Assembly (NCBI RefSeq): GCF_000275845.1 | Contig: NW_006766897.1 | Span: forward strand, 238,321-302,320 | DNA length: 64,000 bases | Reading direction: 5' to 3' | DNA from: Dichomitus squalens LYAD-421 SS1 | Lineage: Eukaryota > Basidiomycota > Agaricomycetes > Polyporales > Polyporaceae | Shown here: one piece after another, positions 1 through 11,600 of the stretch | How positions within the stretch are numbered: position 1 is the stretch's first letter | Layout: every line of letters starts with the position of its first letter | Position numbers and translations under genes: made by a program | Notes under the pieces: generated by a model | What the model was told of the DNA's origin: nothing | Database searches by the model: none | The model's input: only the letters and a program-made list of their open reading frames with translations

Positions 1-1345
1 GAGCCCCTGAAGTCGATCTCCTTAACGAGCAGCGTCGTGATTGGGATCTGAACTTCCGGAGTACCCATCCCGACCTATACAAGCACACGACGACCGGAAA
101 TTAGCAACTGGTCCGAGCAACCGAAGAACAGTCTCAAGGAAGGAACTTTTAGCGCACCTGGACGAACCGCCCGCCGTGCTTGGCGACGTAGATACCCGTC
201 TGGATGGACACCTCCGCGCCCGACGCGTCGACGATGAGGTCGACGGCCTTCAGGCCGCGCTCCTCCAGTCCAAGCTGCGTCTGCATCTGCTTCGCGTTGC
301 GCCTCGAGTACTCGATGCGCGACTCGCCCTCCTGGAACTGCGGGGGGAGGTACGTGTCCGTCGCCGCGTACGACTTGGCGAACTCGAGGCGGGAGGGCAC
401 GATGTCGACCGCGATGACGCGCGCAGCGCCAAGGGCGCGTGCGACGGCCATGCAGAGGAGACCGACGGGCCCTGCACCGAAGACAGCGACAGTCTCGGCG
501 GGCTTGATGCTGGCGATGTTTGCGACAGCATGTATCGCGACGGAGAGAGGCTCCATCTGGGGGAAAAGGGAAGATACGGTCGTCATATTGTGGGTTTGAA
601 GAGGTGTTCAGCGACTCACCATGGCACCATCCTCAAGAGTGAGGTGGTCCGGTAGCTTATAGCAGAGATCAGCAGGAATAGGGTAGTATCGCGCAAGGGT
701 GCCGTCATGGGGAGGCGTCGCTGCGAAGACGATGTCCGGACAGAGCTGGGCGTCGTTTGTTAGCGAACTTCAGAGACGTATAGCGTTCAGTACCGGGATG
801 TACCTCGTAGCGGCCACGCTTGCAGGCATCGCACTTGCGGCAAGTCGCACCGGGCTCCATCGCGACGCGGTCCCCGGGCTTCAGGTCGGTGACCTTGCTA
901 CCAACTGCGCGTACATCAAGTAGTTAGCACAAGCAATGTCCTGCGATGTTGTGTTTGCGGACCTTTGTGCACAATACCAGCAGACTCGTGACCAAGAACC
1001 TGCACACACAATTGATTATCGGAAAAAACGACGTCATAAACTGAAGACGCTAACCATGGGCTTTTCGACGACGTAGTCGCCGATGCGACCTGCGACGAGA
1101 AAGTGGACGTCGGATCCACAAATACCTTTGTACTACAGTTAGCATACGATGACTATCGCGGCAGATGGCACGGACGTACCGGTCTTCTTCACGGCAATGA
1201 GAACCTCATCATCCTTGACTTGGTGAAGCTATGAGCGCTACAATCGACATCGTGCATCGGGAAACGACCTACTATCGGGGATAGGCTTCTCTTCAAACAC
1301 AACGTCGTCGACCTTCTTGAGCACAAATGAGGGGTTATTGGACAT
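1..1345 (-). CDS. XYL2: Xylitol dehydrogenase (D-xylulose reductase), 3' end cut by window
   Basis: Zinc-containing medium-chain alcohol dehydrogenase, most likely NAD-dependent xylitol to D-xylulose oxidation in the cytosolic pentose pathway. The start ATG at 1345 opens MSNNPSFVLKKVDDVVFEE, the usual fungal xylitol dehydrogenase N-terminus. In order there follow KTGICGSDVH (catalytic Zn cysteine), GHESAGIVHK, a structural-zinc cysteine cluster (CRKCDACKRGRYELC, split by an intron near 760-806) and the Rossmann motif VFGAGPVGLL near 480. At least five short introns are present, one right after LEDGAM. The last visible exon (about 1-75) reads GMGTPEVQIPITTLLVKEID, so the C-terminus lies outside the window. 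L-arabinitol or sorbitol dehydrogenase are close relatives that cannot be fully excluded by eye. Confidence 0.88.
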
Positions 1346-2375
1346 GGCTGAAGAAGCAGGGGGGAGAAGGGGGACTCTCAGAAGACAAGAGGGATATTTG
1401 AGGAAGGAGAACGCTTGCCCGGTCCGGGAGCGAGGGCGTATGGATCTCGCTCATATGATTGGGGTGAAGGGGGCGGAAGAACGATGAAGTCGTCGATGGC
1501 GGCGATAGAGAGCGGTGGATGTACTCTGAATTGCGTTATGCGCTCGTCACGAATACTGGTCAGGTGGGCAGATGGCACAAGTTCGCGAACGCATCCGTTC
1601 AGCCCACGACCCTGCTCATCCTCTCAGAGTTACCGCCTTGTGTCGTGTATGATGGTCGAAGGCGGAGTCGCGTTTCGGCTACAACAGTGGGGGCCGCTGC
1701 CTGCTTGATATCAACCGTATTCGCCTTCGCCTCTTTGGGACTCGCAGAAATGCAACGTACTATTGCTGATAAGTAGGCAAGAGAGGCCTAGGACTGAACA
1801 CGGACATTGAAGACGTTACAGAGTATGTAGCCTGGCCAGGGAACCCACACGTCGGAGTCGATTCGAATCACTGCCCAGAGAGGATCATCGATGCTACGCG
1901 GACGTGCGCGTATGACACGTTTCCTCGCTACTATAGTGCTTCTCATTCACGAGATCGTGCAATGGACATCGGCCATCGCAAGCTTGAGATTGGGACCGAC
2001 CATGGCTGCGTTCGAGACAGTTGGCGAGCTACTTATCAGTGTTCATGGGTGAGGTATATTCGAGTTTGTTTGGGCAGATAACGACGGTCGTGCGTATGTC
2101 TGGGAACGTTCGAGCCCCCCGTGGACGCTATTCGCTCGGTTGGACTTAGCGGCCTCGCAGAGGACGCGTTGCAGTCTCAGACGAAGGCGTATACATCGCA
2201 CGATATCGATCGACCGCATATTTTCTTGATTGGGCACCATCCAGGCCGTTTGGGTAAATGCCGAACGCTCGCGCCATTCTGCTAAAATTCCTCAAATACC
2301 CTCATCCTCTTGGCCTGTTCGCCCCATCCCTCTTCTTCTCCCACCATCTCCCTACCACGCTTCCGTCCGATTGCT
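1346..2375. promoter_or_regulatory. Divergent intergenic region, XYL2 / MET6
   Basis: About 1.03 kb separates the divergent starts of XYL2 (1345, minus) and MET6 (2376, plus). No convincing coding region is present. The last ~75 nt before MET6 (about 2300-2375) are strongly pyrimidine-rich on the plus strand (TCTTCTTCTCCC, CCATCTCCCTACC). Just upstream of XYL2 a matching pyrimidine run lies on its own sense strand. CT-rich leaders of this kind are common at highly expressed filamentous-fungal genes that lack a TATA box. I saw no perfect CACGTG box. Confidence 0.5.
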
Positions 2376-4879
2376 ATGGTCCTCTCCAGTGTCCTTGGGT
2401 TTCCTCGCATCGGTATGATTTTGGTGGAACGCTTTCGGCTCATCAGCACTCGGTATTGACTGGTCCATGTAGGTGCGAACCGTGAGGTTAAGAAGGCTGT
2501 CGAGGCCTACTGGGGTGGCAAGCTCTCTGCCGACGAGCTCACCAAGGCTGCCGCCGATGTCAAGAAGGCTAGCTGGACCAGCCTCAAGGAGCGTGGTGTG
2601 AACCTCATCCCTAGGTACGTCCCCTCCACCTACTTTCGTCTCTCTCACGTCCAGAAGGATTGATGGACAATCTACTTCAGCGGTGACTTCACCCTCTACG
2701 ACCACATTCTTGACCACTCCGCTGCATTCAACGTCATCCCCAAGCGTTACTTGGGCAAGGGGCTTTCTCCTCTTGATGTCTACTTCGCTATGGGCCGTGG
2801 CCGTCAGGCGGACGGTGTCGATGTCCCCGCTAGTGAGATGAAGAAATGGTACGTTATCGCTTCGTTCTGCGACTGTTTGATTTTGATTAGCAGAATGCCG
2901 TGAATCTGATCATCGTGGATCTCGGCAGGTTCGACTCGAACTACCACTTCGTCGTTCCTGAGTTTTCCGAGGAGACTGAGTTCAAGCTGAACTTCAACAA
3001 GGCTCTCGAGGAGTACCGCGAAGCGAAGGATCTTGGCATTGAGACTCGCCCCGTCGTCGTCGGTCCCATCACCTTCCTCGCCCTCGGCAAGAACGCCAAG
3101 GAGGCTAGCGCCGGCTTCCAGCCCATCTCCCTCCTCCCCAAGCTCATCCCGATCTACAAGCAGCTTCTGGCCGCTCTCAAGGACGCGGGTGCCGAATCTG
3201 TCCAGATCGATGAGCCCTTCCTCGTTCTCGACCAGGCTGCTCTCTACGAGAAGCAGTACGCGTCGGCCTATGCTGAGCTCGCGCCTGTGTCCCCCAAGCT
3301 CATTATCGCGAGCTACTATGGCCGCCTCGACTCTAACGTCACCTTTGTTGCGAAGCTCCCTGTCGCCGGTCTGCACATCGATCTCGATCGTGCCCCGGGC
3401 CAGCTCGAGGAGGTCATCGCTGCCGTCAAGCCCACGAACCTGATCCTCTCCCTCGGTGTTGTCTCTGGCCGGAACATTTGGAAGACTGACTTCCAGGCTG
3501 CCATCAAGCTCGGCCAGAAGGCTATCGACGCCCTCGGCCAGGACCGCGTCATTATCGCATCCTCCTCGTCTCTCCTTCACACTCCGGTCACTCTTGCCGC
3601 GGAGAATAAGCTCACCCCTGAGCAGAAGGACTGGTTCTCATTCGCTCTCGAGAAAGCTTCCGAGATTGCTGTTATTGCCGCGTCTCTCTCTGGCTCTCAG
3701 GACGCTAAGGTTGCCGAAGCTGTGGAGGCGAACCGTGTCTCCATCGCCAAGCGCCGTGAGTTTGAGCGTAACTCGGATGCCAGCGTCCGCAGCCGCGTCG
3801 CTGCTATCACTCCCGACCAGTTCGAGCGCAAGAGCCCCTTCTCGGTCCGCAAGGAGATTCAACAGAAGCAGCTTCAGCTTCCCAAGTTCCCTACGACGAC
3901 CATCGGTTCTTTCCCCCAGACCAAGGAGATTCGTCAGGCTCGCGCCAAGCTCAACAAGAAGGAGATCACCGTGGCTGAGTACGAGAAATTCATCGAGAAG
4001 GAGATAGAGAACGTCGTTCGTTTCCAGGAGCGCATCGGCCTTGACCTCCTTGTCCACGGTGAGCCCGAGCGCAACGACATGGTTCAATACTTCGGCGAGC
4101 AGTTCGAGGGCTTCGTCTTTACCCAGAACGGCTGGGTGCAGTCGTACGGCTCTCGCTACGTCCGTCCGCCCATCATCGTCTCGGACGTCAGCCGCCCGAA
4201 GCCGATCACTGTTCGTTGGAGTAGCTACGCTCAGAGCCTTACCAGCAAGCCTATGAAGGGTATGCTTACCGGGCCCGTTACCATCCTCAACTGGTCGTTC
4301 CCTCGTGCCGATGTCTCTCGTGAGCTCCAGTGCAAGCAGCTCGCGCTCGCTCTGCGCGACGAGGTCATCGACCTTGAGAAGGCTGGCATCAAGGCCGTCC
4401 AGGTTGACGAGCCCGCTCTCCGCGAGGGCCTCCCTCTACGCAAGGCCGACTGGCAGGCGTACCTCGACTGGGCCCTCCCGTCGTTCAAGCTCGCGACCGC
4501 TGGTGTCACTGACGCGCTCCAGACCCACTCGCACTTCTGCTACTCCGACTTCGACGACATCTTCCCTTCGATCCAGGCGCTGGATGCGGACGTCATCTCC
4601 ATCGAGGCGTCGAAGAGCGACCTCAAGCTCCTCAACACCTTCAAGCACTACGGCTACTCGAACCAGATCGGCCCTGGCGTCTACGACATCCACTCGCCCC
4701 GTGTGCCGTCCGAGGAGGAGATCAAGGAGCGCATCGCGGCGATGCTCGGCACCCTCCCCGCCGACCTCCTCGTCATCAACCCCGACTGCGGCCTGAAGAC
4801 CCGCGGCTGGTCCGAGACCGAGGCCTCGCTCGTCAACCTCGTCAACGCCGCGCGCTGGGCCCGCCAGACGTACGCGTAG
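2376..4879 (+). CDS. MET6: Cobalamin-independent methionine synthase (MetE type)
   Basis: 5-methyltetrahydropteroyltriglutamate-homocysteine methyltransferase, the last step of methionine synthesis, cytosolic. Four exons: 2376-2412, 2473-2614, 2681-2848 and 2929-4879. Their lengths sum to 2298 nt (765 residues), the normal size of MetE/Met6. The protein starts MVLSSVLGFPRIGANREVKK, the classic start with the folate-binding region. The N-terminal half-barrel is followed by the C-terminal catalytic half, which begins at TTIGSFPQT (about 3898). The zinc ligands are visible as HSHFCYSDF (His and Cys) near 4530 and INPDCGLKTR near 4778. The first three exons are small and all introns sit in the first 550 bp, typical of basidiomycete housekeeping genes. 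Codon use is strongly C-biased at third positions, suggesting high expression. Confidence 0.97.
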
Positions 4880-5653
4880 GCGGGCGACGCAGTCCTTGCG
4901 CTTCAACAGCGCCCGCGTTACGGTCCTACCCCAGTAACTTATCAGCGCACTCTCAACGAGGTGTCCTGCAATATCTCGGCCCAATTGTTGTGCAGTCGTG
5001 TGGATGATAAGCAGAAAACGTGTAGCCGTGTGGGTGCCGGTGCCGCTCCCGCGGCCGTTATAGCCACCGCCGACGTCAAGGGTGACGCTCCCGCTCCGTC
5101 TTTGTTCGTCGCTTCTCCGCGGCGGGGCATTCGGGCGGGCGCGTCTGTTGGCGTGGCTAGCCGCGTGAAGGCACCTTGGGACCAGGGTACGTCCCGCAAC
5201 GGCGGGGGCTCTGGGCCTCATTGGTTTCTATGATGGACGGTTTGGTGGTGGTGTATTTGGGCGGATTTCAACAATCCTCAAAAGTGCTTTCAACGGCACT
5301 CATGTATAGTAGTCACGATGACGAGCATCATGTATCCGTAACGCATTGCGATCTCACGGTGGTTCATGAACACCTTCAGGCGAGCGAGTGCGTGAAAGCA
5401 TTAACAACTGTCATAAGAAGTCGTGTGTATGCAAGAAGTCGTAAATGTAAAAATGGTGCAGTGTGTTGGTGTGATGTGAACCAGAAAAGGTCGAGTCAAA
5501 GCTCGTGTAAACGGAGGTAAGTACATTGAGAGTACAGACAGACACGAAGAACGGCGAAGCCCAAACCCGCAAGATACACAAGATGATGTTAGATCAAAGT
5601 ACAGCAACAAACCCGCGAAAGCCAGCAGGTATCGTCGGCCCCTATGGTACATT
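4880..5653. other. Intergenic, convergent 3' ends
   Basis: 3' flanks of MET6 (plus) and the DUF2985 gene (minus) meet here. Open frames such as those near 4961-5233 and 5176-5520 have no recognisable protein and run into 3' UTR sequence. I see no RNA gene or repeat. Confidence 0.5.
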
Positions 5654-8142
5654 CTAGCGGTTATGGATGTCTTCGGCGAGCGGCACCACCATCTCCTCGG
5701 AGAACATCAAGGAAGCGGAGGACGGCTTGCGCTCCCTCGCCTGCGGCGCCTCCTCCGGGATGGTCGCCGTCTGGCCTCCACCCGCAGCATAGTCGACGGC
5801 GGCAGGGGCCAAGTTCGTCTCAGACGCGGCCGGCGAGGCGACCTTCGACGACGTCTGCGCCCCCTCGAGTGCCCGTGGAGGTTGCTGCACGCCCTCCTCT
5901 GTGGCGCTGAGCGATGCTGAACCGGAGCGCTCTTCACGGTGGCTCTTGGCGTCGGTCTCCATGTCGAGCGCGAGGCGCAGCCGGTCCTCGACTTGCTGCG
6001 TCCGCCGGGTCTTGCGCCCGCCCCAGTAGATGAGCACCCCAGCGGCGATGCCTGCGAGCTAACGGTGCGTGTGTGCGTCAGCCAAGCCCTTCCACGGACA
6101 CCACGAGCGATCTGTACGCACGAAGGATAGTGGCAGTGTGGTGCCCGTCGTCCAAGCTGGCCGCTGGAAGCTGATGGGTAGATGTGAGTAATGGTCGTGA
6201 TGCGCGATCGCGACCGCAAGGCCCTTACCGATCGAGACCCCACATCGTGCCGCTCAGGAGGCACTGGAAAAAGGAGTTCAGGTCGTTGCATATGCATATC
6301 CAGAGCGCGAGTCTGCTAGCACGTCAGTAGGAAGAATACCGAGGATTCGCATGGGAATCTTACGCGATAGGAAAGGCCTATGGAGAGCAGGAGGGAGTTA
6401 ATATCAAGGCGTCGGACAACTAGGAACTACTCACTCTATGGGTCTGCGTGCCATGCGGTCGATACCACGTCTGAGACTTCATGAACTGGTGTTGCTCTAT
6501 ACTCTTGGTTAGCCTAGAAGGGCAGTGCGCGTCACGCAAGGTGCTTACGATAATGCAAGTCGATTTGCTCCTTGTCGCTCAAAACTTGGACGTAATTCTT
6601 GTCGTAGACAGGGTCTGGTAAATCGTCTGGATCGTACAGGTCGAGCAAGCCGGCCTTCTGCCGCAGTTGAAGGATCTTGCGCTGGTAGTACCAGATCTTG
6701 CAAATTCCTGGTGCGGAAATTAATCCGGAATAGAACTGAAGTGTAGTCATGTACTCACGATATGTATCCATGACTCGGAATGGAATAAATCCAATACTCG
6801 TCACCGTGAAGAGACCTAAACCTAGATTCAGCTTATCTCCTCCCCCGCTGCAGCGCAGTGATACATACCGGTCTCCACTTGCTGACAAAGCTCGACCCAA
6901 TAGCCCTGTTGAAGGTCGTTGTGCACATCCCAGAGTGGTATGAGGAAAACGACAATGCCGCATCCCCAGAATACTACACGCGGCACGGTCAGTCAAGTCC
7001 TACGAAGTGATGATGCGCTGTGTGAGACTCACCGACGTTGAATCCGTAGATGGCGGTGACGATCTAGGGGGTGCGTAAGCATAACGAAGGAAAAACAGGC
7101 AAAGAAGAGTCCACTCACTCCCAATGCTGTTCGAGTAGCATCACTTTAGCACGAATTGACTGATACAAGTTGATTGGATATTACTTACGAGTCTTCAGAA
7201 AGGACCACACGCCAGCCATTATCCTCCGAAATTTGTCGCGTTTGTTGAGCACGTCATGGACGTGCTCGTCCAGGGCATCTTCATGGAGGTTCTCTTCCTC
7301 CGTGGTGGCGGTGCCCTTCTCCACATCATTTTGTTTCTTCTTCTTTCTCTTGGGCCGTGGAAGGACGATGACGGGTTTTCTTGAGTAGAAGGACAACGGA
7401 GGACTGCAAACGATGACGTGAGGGCATGATCTCGGATGATATTATTCATAAGACTCACACCACGATTGCATTGGCGGCATTAGTCAGAGTGGACACGGTA
7501 GAAACCTGAGGATCTGCCGACCAAGACGATGTCAGAGAAGAAGGACGTTCTGGAATCGCACAGTCGCGTACCTATAACATCCAGATGCTCTACAATGTCA
7601 TCGTGGTGGTGTTCATCCTCGGAGTCCGACCTGTCATAGTCGTCGCCCTCAATCTGTCGGAGGGCGAGGTTTATCTGACTGCCCTCCAAGTCGCCATGGC
7701 CATTGTTGGGTACCCGAAGCTCGGCCTGCTGTCCCTCCGCAAAGTATCCGTCCGGTGGGTGTCGCAGCGAATGATGGGAACGCTGGTGGAGTGTGCTTGA
7801 TGTGCCGTTCACCCGACGCGAAGGACCCGCTACAAAACCCTCAGGAATGGACGACACGGAAGGGCGGTGGGGCAGCTGCCTGGAGTTCAGCATGATATGG
7901 CTAGAGACCTTGCTAGGTGCGCGAGGCCTCCAGGATGGCGCGGGGACGGTCTTGGTACTCCTGCTGGACCATGACCGCTGGCGCACGATTGGAGGAGGCC
8001 TCAACATCATCTCAATCTCCTGCTGCTGGTCGGAAGGGGGAGGGGGAGGGGCGGCGGACAGGGACCGGGAACGCGGTCTGCCATTGCTGTAGGAGGCGTC
8101 ATCGAGAGTGCGGTAGCCCTTCTTGACGCGAACGGAGGGCAT
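5654..8142 (-). CDS. Fungal integral membrane protein, DUF2985 type
   Basis: Function unknown. The start ATG at 8142 opens a ~200-residue basic, Ser/Pro-rich disordered region (MPSVRVKKGYRTLDD...), followed by a KRKKKK basic patch near 7330. The membrane domain is spread over several small exons. Seen in order are a segment ending GCGIVVFLIPLW, then VELCQQVETGLFTVTSIGF, the conserved linker YYQRKILQLRQKAG, LWICICNDLNSFFQCLLSG and a last helix before LIYWGGRKTRRTQQVEDR. The hydrophobic segments plus the conserved NDLNSFFQ and YWGG..R.TRR.Q.VE signature fit the fungal DUF2985 family as I recall it. The tail is hydrophilic and probably cytosolic, ending AEDIHNR. Six or more introns of ~50-60 nt are inferred from frame changes. 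An upstream extension beyond 8142 is possible. Confidence 0.72.
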
Positions 8143-8648
8143 GAGTGGGAGGTGGCCCAGGAGGTTGAGGAACGGGATGGAAGGGCGAGACGAGAGAAAG
8201 CACGAGCACAGGGGTCATCGGGGCAATGGCAGCGATGGCAATGGGTGGTGCACATTGCGGACAGTCTCGGCCCACACCCGGACCTGGCCTATGATCTCAT
8301 CCTCCCCGTCTCAGATCCGCCCAACAGCCGCCCATGCTGACTCGTAATATCCCTCTTGTCCACCACAGACGAACCCGGAAGAGCACATTCCAGGCTCATC
8401 GACCTCGTTTTGCGGACAAGCTTCTGGCTCTTCATCTCTCTTCGCAGCCTCAAGTTCTGAGAGCAATCTGTGCGTCCCTGTCAGAGTTCCCACGAATCTG
8501 ATCCGGTGTCATCAACCCCATTCTGTCAACACTGGCCCGGCCCAAGTGCTTATCGCACTGATGAAACGAACGCGAGCGAGGATAAGAAGATTAGGTCGCA
8601 ATCCAGTATTCCTATATCATACAGTACATCTAGCATATCCACCGCCTG
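8143..8648. other. Intergenic between two same-strand genes
   Basis: 506 bp that must hold the 3' end of the FMP27-type transcript and the promoter of the DUF2985 gene. Short open frames at 8311-8493 (minus) and 8470-8706 (plus) carry no recognisable domain. Confidence 0.4.
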
Positions 8649-11600
8649 TTATTGCCGTCCATCCGAAGTAGATACCGACTCCACGCTGGCTGTCTGGGAC
8701 GTCTGAGACGATGACGCAGTCTGGAAGCAAACATGGTATCTATCAGCCTCAGCCGGGCCACGAGGATCAATGACGTACGCTCGTAATGCTTCCACTCGCC
8801 TCTGAGGTATCTGTGCTGTCGTTTCCATGGCGGTGTTTGCGCCGGAAGAGGCTCATCGCCCGTTTGCGCACCCCGCCCTCCCGCTTTGGCTGCATCGTGG
8901 CGTCCCGAAGCGCCTCGGGCTCGCTCGTAAGGAACGAAGGATCCGTGAGGATAGCGGTGGATTTGTCACCGGACTTCCGGGGCCCGTCCAAGTCGCCGGC
9001 GGCCGTCGGCCGTTTGGCCCTCAGCAGCTTCGGCGTGCTGGGCCGGCTCGGTCGGTCCGTCAGATGAGTGTCCTTTTTCGCGATCCACTTCGTCTTGGTG
9101 ATCAGCTCGCGCGCGACAGGCAGTACCGGTACCAGTGGCTGCTGGAAAGCCACCTTGACCCAGCCGCGCCAGTTCCGGCCGGAGGGGATGAACTGTTCAA
9201 CTAGCTCCTCGAACTGGTGTATATGCAAGTTAGCTAGGGGGACTCAGGCTAGCCAACGCAACTTACACTCCACGTCCGATTACGATACTCCAGGTCGCGA
9301 GTCCGTATTCGCGCATCGCGGCACAAGAACGAGTCCTCCTTCGCGATGCTTAACAAGAGATGCAAGCTGTAAAACCATGTTCAATGTCAGGAGCTTCTGC
9401 GTGAACGCGGCATCGCAAAGACAACGCACCTCGCGATCTTGACCCGGACGAACGTCTTCTGCGACGCCCTCGTCTTCATCTCCATCGCGTCGTCGGTCTC
9501 CTTGCTCCGCAGCTTGTCCTTAGACTGGTGTGCCGACTTCGTCGTGCCCATCGACGCCGCCTTCGTCATCCCCCATCCGTCCGTCGAGTTAGTCCGCAGG
9601 TTCACGCTCGAGTTCGCCCTCAGGTTCCCGCTCGAGTTCATGCGCTGGATCCTCGGCACCTGCAGCGAGTCCTGGCGCTCCTTCCGCAGATCCGTGAACG
9701 AGCGCGAGGTGCCCAGTCTCCGCAGGGCCGGCGGGGGCGCGAGCCTGTTCAGGTCCAGAGACTTGCGGGTCGGGTAGAGATCGAAGGAAGCGGATCGCGG
9801 GGAGGTGGTGTACGTGACCGCGGGGAGACCCTTGGGCCTCTTCTCGTCGACGTCGTCGTCGTCTGGAACGGCGAAGGACTCGGTCTCCGTCGGGCTCTGG
9901 GGGCGGTCCCGGCGTGAAGGCCAGACGTAGCACATGATCTTCCGCCCGACGCGGGTGTCGATCTGAAGGCGCATGGGGTGAAGTGAGAGCTCGAAGTCCT
10001 CGTAGATCGTTATACCCCCGACGGGAGGTAGTACGGTCCAGTGAGCCAGCAAGAAGAGCTTGCGCTATGACGGGAGCGATAATTCAGCGAAGCGCATATG
10101 CGAGGCGTGAGCCGCGACGTACCTTTACGAGAGGATGCGTAGACGGCTCGTCGTACTTTGAAAGGATCTCTGTCCACTCTGCATCTGCAGCGCCATCGAA
10201 CGCCTGCAAGTCGCCCACGGCCAAGTTGTTCACCGTCGAACTGTCGTGCCTGCTGAGCCAGTAGTAGTCCGTCACCCGGATAGCAACTTTGGCCAGGAGC
10301 TGGTCGTGTTGGTCGAGCATACGCCACGACAGCTCTTCGGACGATGCGTGGAGCAGCAGCGCAGACTTCTGATCGGACTCGCTGCTCGCTTTGTCCTGGG
10401 CAAGTTTAATGGCATCGAAGATCAAGTTGAGTTCCTCGATCAGCAGGAGGATGTGGGCGTCGATCTTGAGAAGCTCGACGCGGCCGGGGTTGCCTAATCC
10501 ACGCAGTTTCTGCTCGGCGTCGACCTTGGTCTCCAGGGCTTGGCGGAGCCGGTGCTGCATCCCCGCTACGACGTCGGCTGCAGAGGTGAAGTTCGTAAAG
10601 TCATAGCTGAACAAGAGGTTCTCGAGCTTCTCCGCACGCGTCTTGTGGGCGGCATCGGTGAAGAGCAGGAGTTTCGTGACAATGTTGGAGATGGCCTGGA
10701 AGTGACGATCGTTTGCTGAGACGGTGAATCTGGGAACGTGAACTCGGATGAGATCCTGTCAAGACATCAGGGCATCAGCGGTGCTCTATTAGGACGTATA
10801 ATAGGAACGCATACCGTCTGATTCTGCAGGTGAGCGTGCTTGTGCTCAACGGATTTTGCGACCGCAGTAGTATCGTTCCGCAAGCGCAGGCGATTGAACT
10901 TGTCATACTGGAACGTGGCGTCTGTTTGTGGGACAAGGCGATCAAAGTCGCTGTTGTCTGCCCGCAGGTCGACGAGGACTTCTAGCGGAACGTAGTCCTT
11001 GCCAGAGGTATTCGTCGCAGAAGGAGAAAACGTCTGCAGTCCTGTCAGCCACGCAAAGTTCCTGCAGGAGGTATGTGCGCCGTAAGTCCTCCGAACACGT
11101 AGTAGTCAATGAAACTTCACCTGTTCATGATCTTGCCGCTGACGGGATCGTTGACGTTGGCGTCGTCCATGATGGCAAACGTCTTCAACTTCCCCTGTAC
11201 CGCAGCAAGAACGCACACAGACTCGCGATCATCATTGCTACGAAGGACGATTTGCGGCTTGAGCAGTAAACAGAAGTGTCCCTTCCTCACAGACACTCCC
11301 TCGGCCCAACCGTAGAGAGGATCTACAGTAGGAGAGAGCTTAGACACTGTTTGAGGCGCGAATTCAACAGGGGTGTCCCCAGCGCTGTCGCCTGTCAAGA
11401 ACGTCTTGATCTTTGCTGCCGCTGCATGTGCGCTTAAGGAAGGTCCGGAATGCTTATCCGTCTCGCGTTGGAACTCGGCAAAAGATGCTTGTGCTTGGTC
11501 GCGAATGAACTTCACAGCACTTTGACACCCCAATCAGCACTGCTTGAGACCCAAAACACTAGCATGGCACGAACCGCTGAGCCATATGATATTCGAAGCC

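Noticed and set aside
2804..5221. Antisense frames of ~150-260 codons across MET6
   Set aside because: Codon-bias shadows of a highly expressed gene; no recognisable protein.
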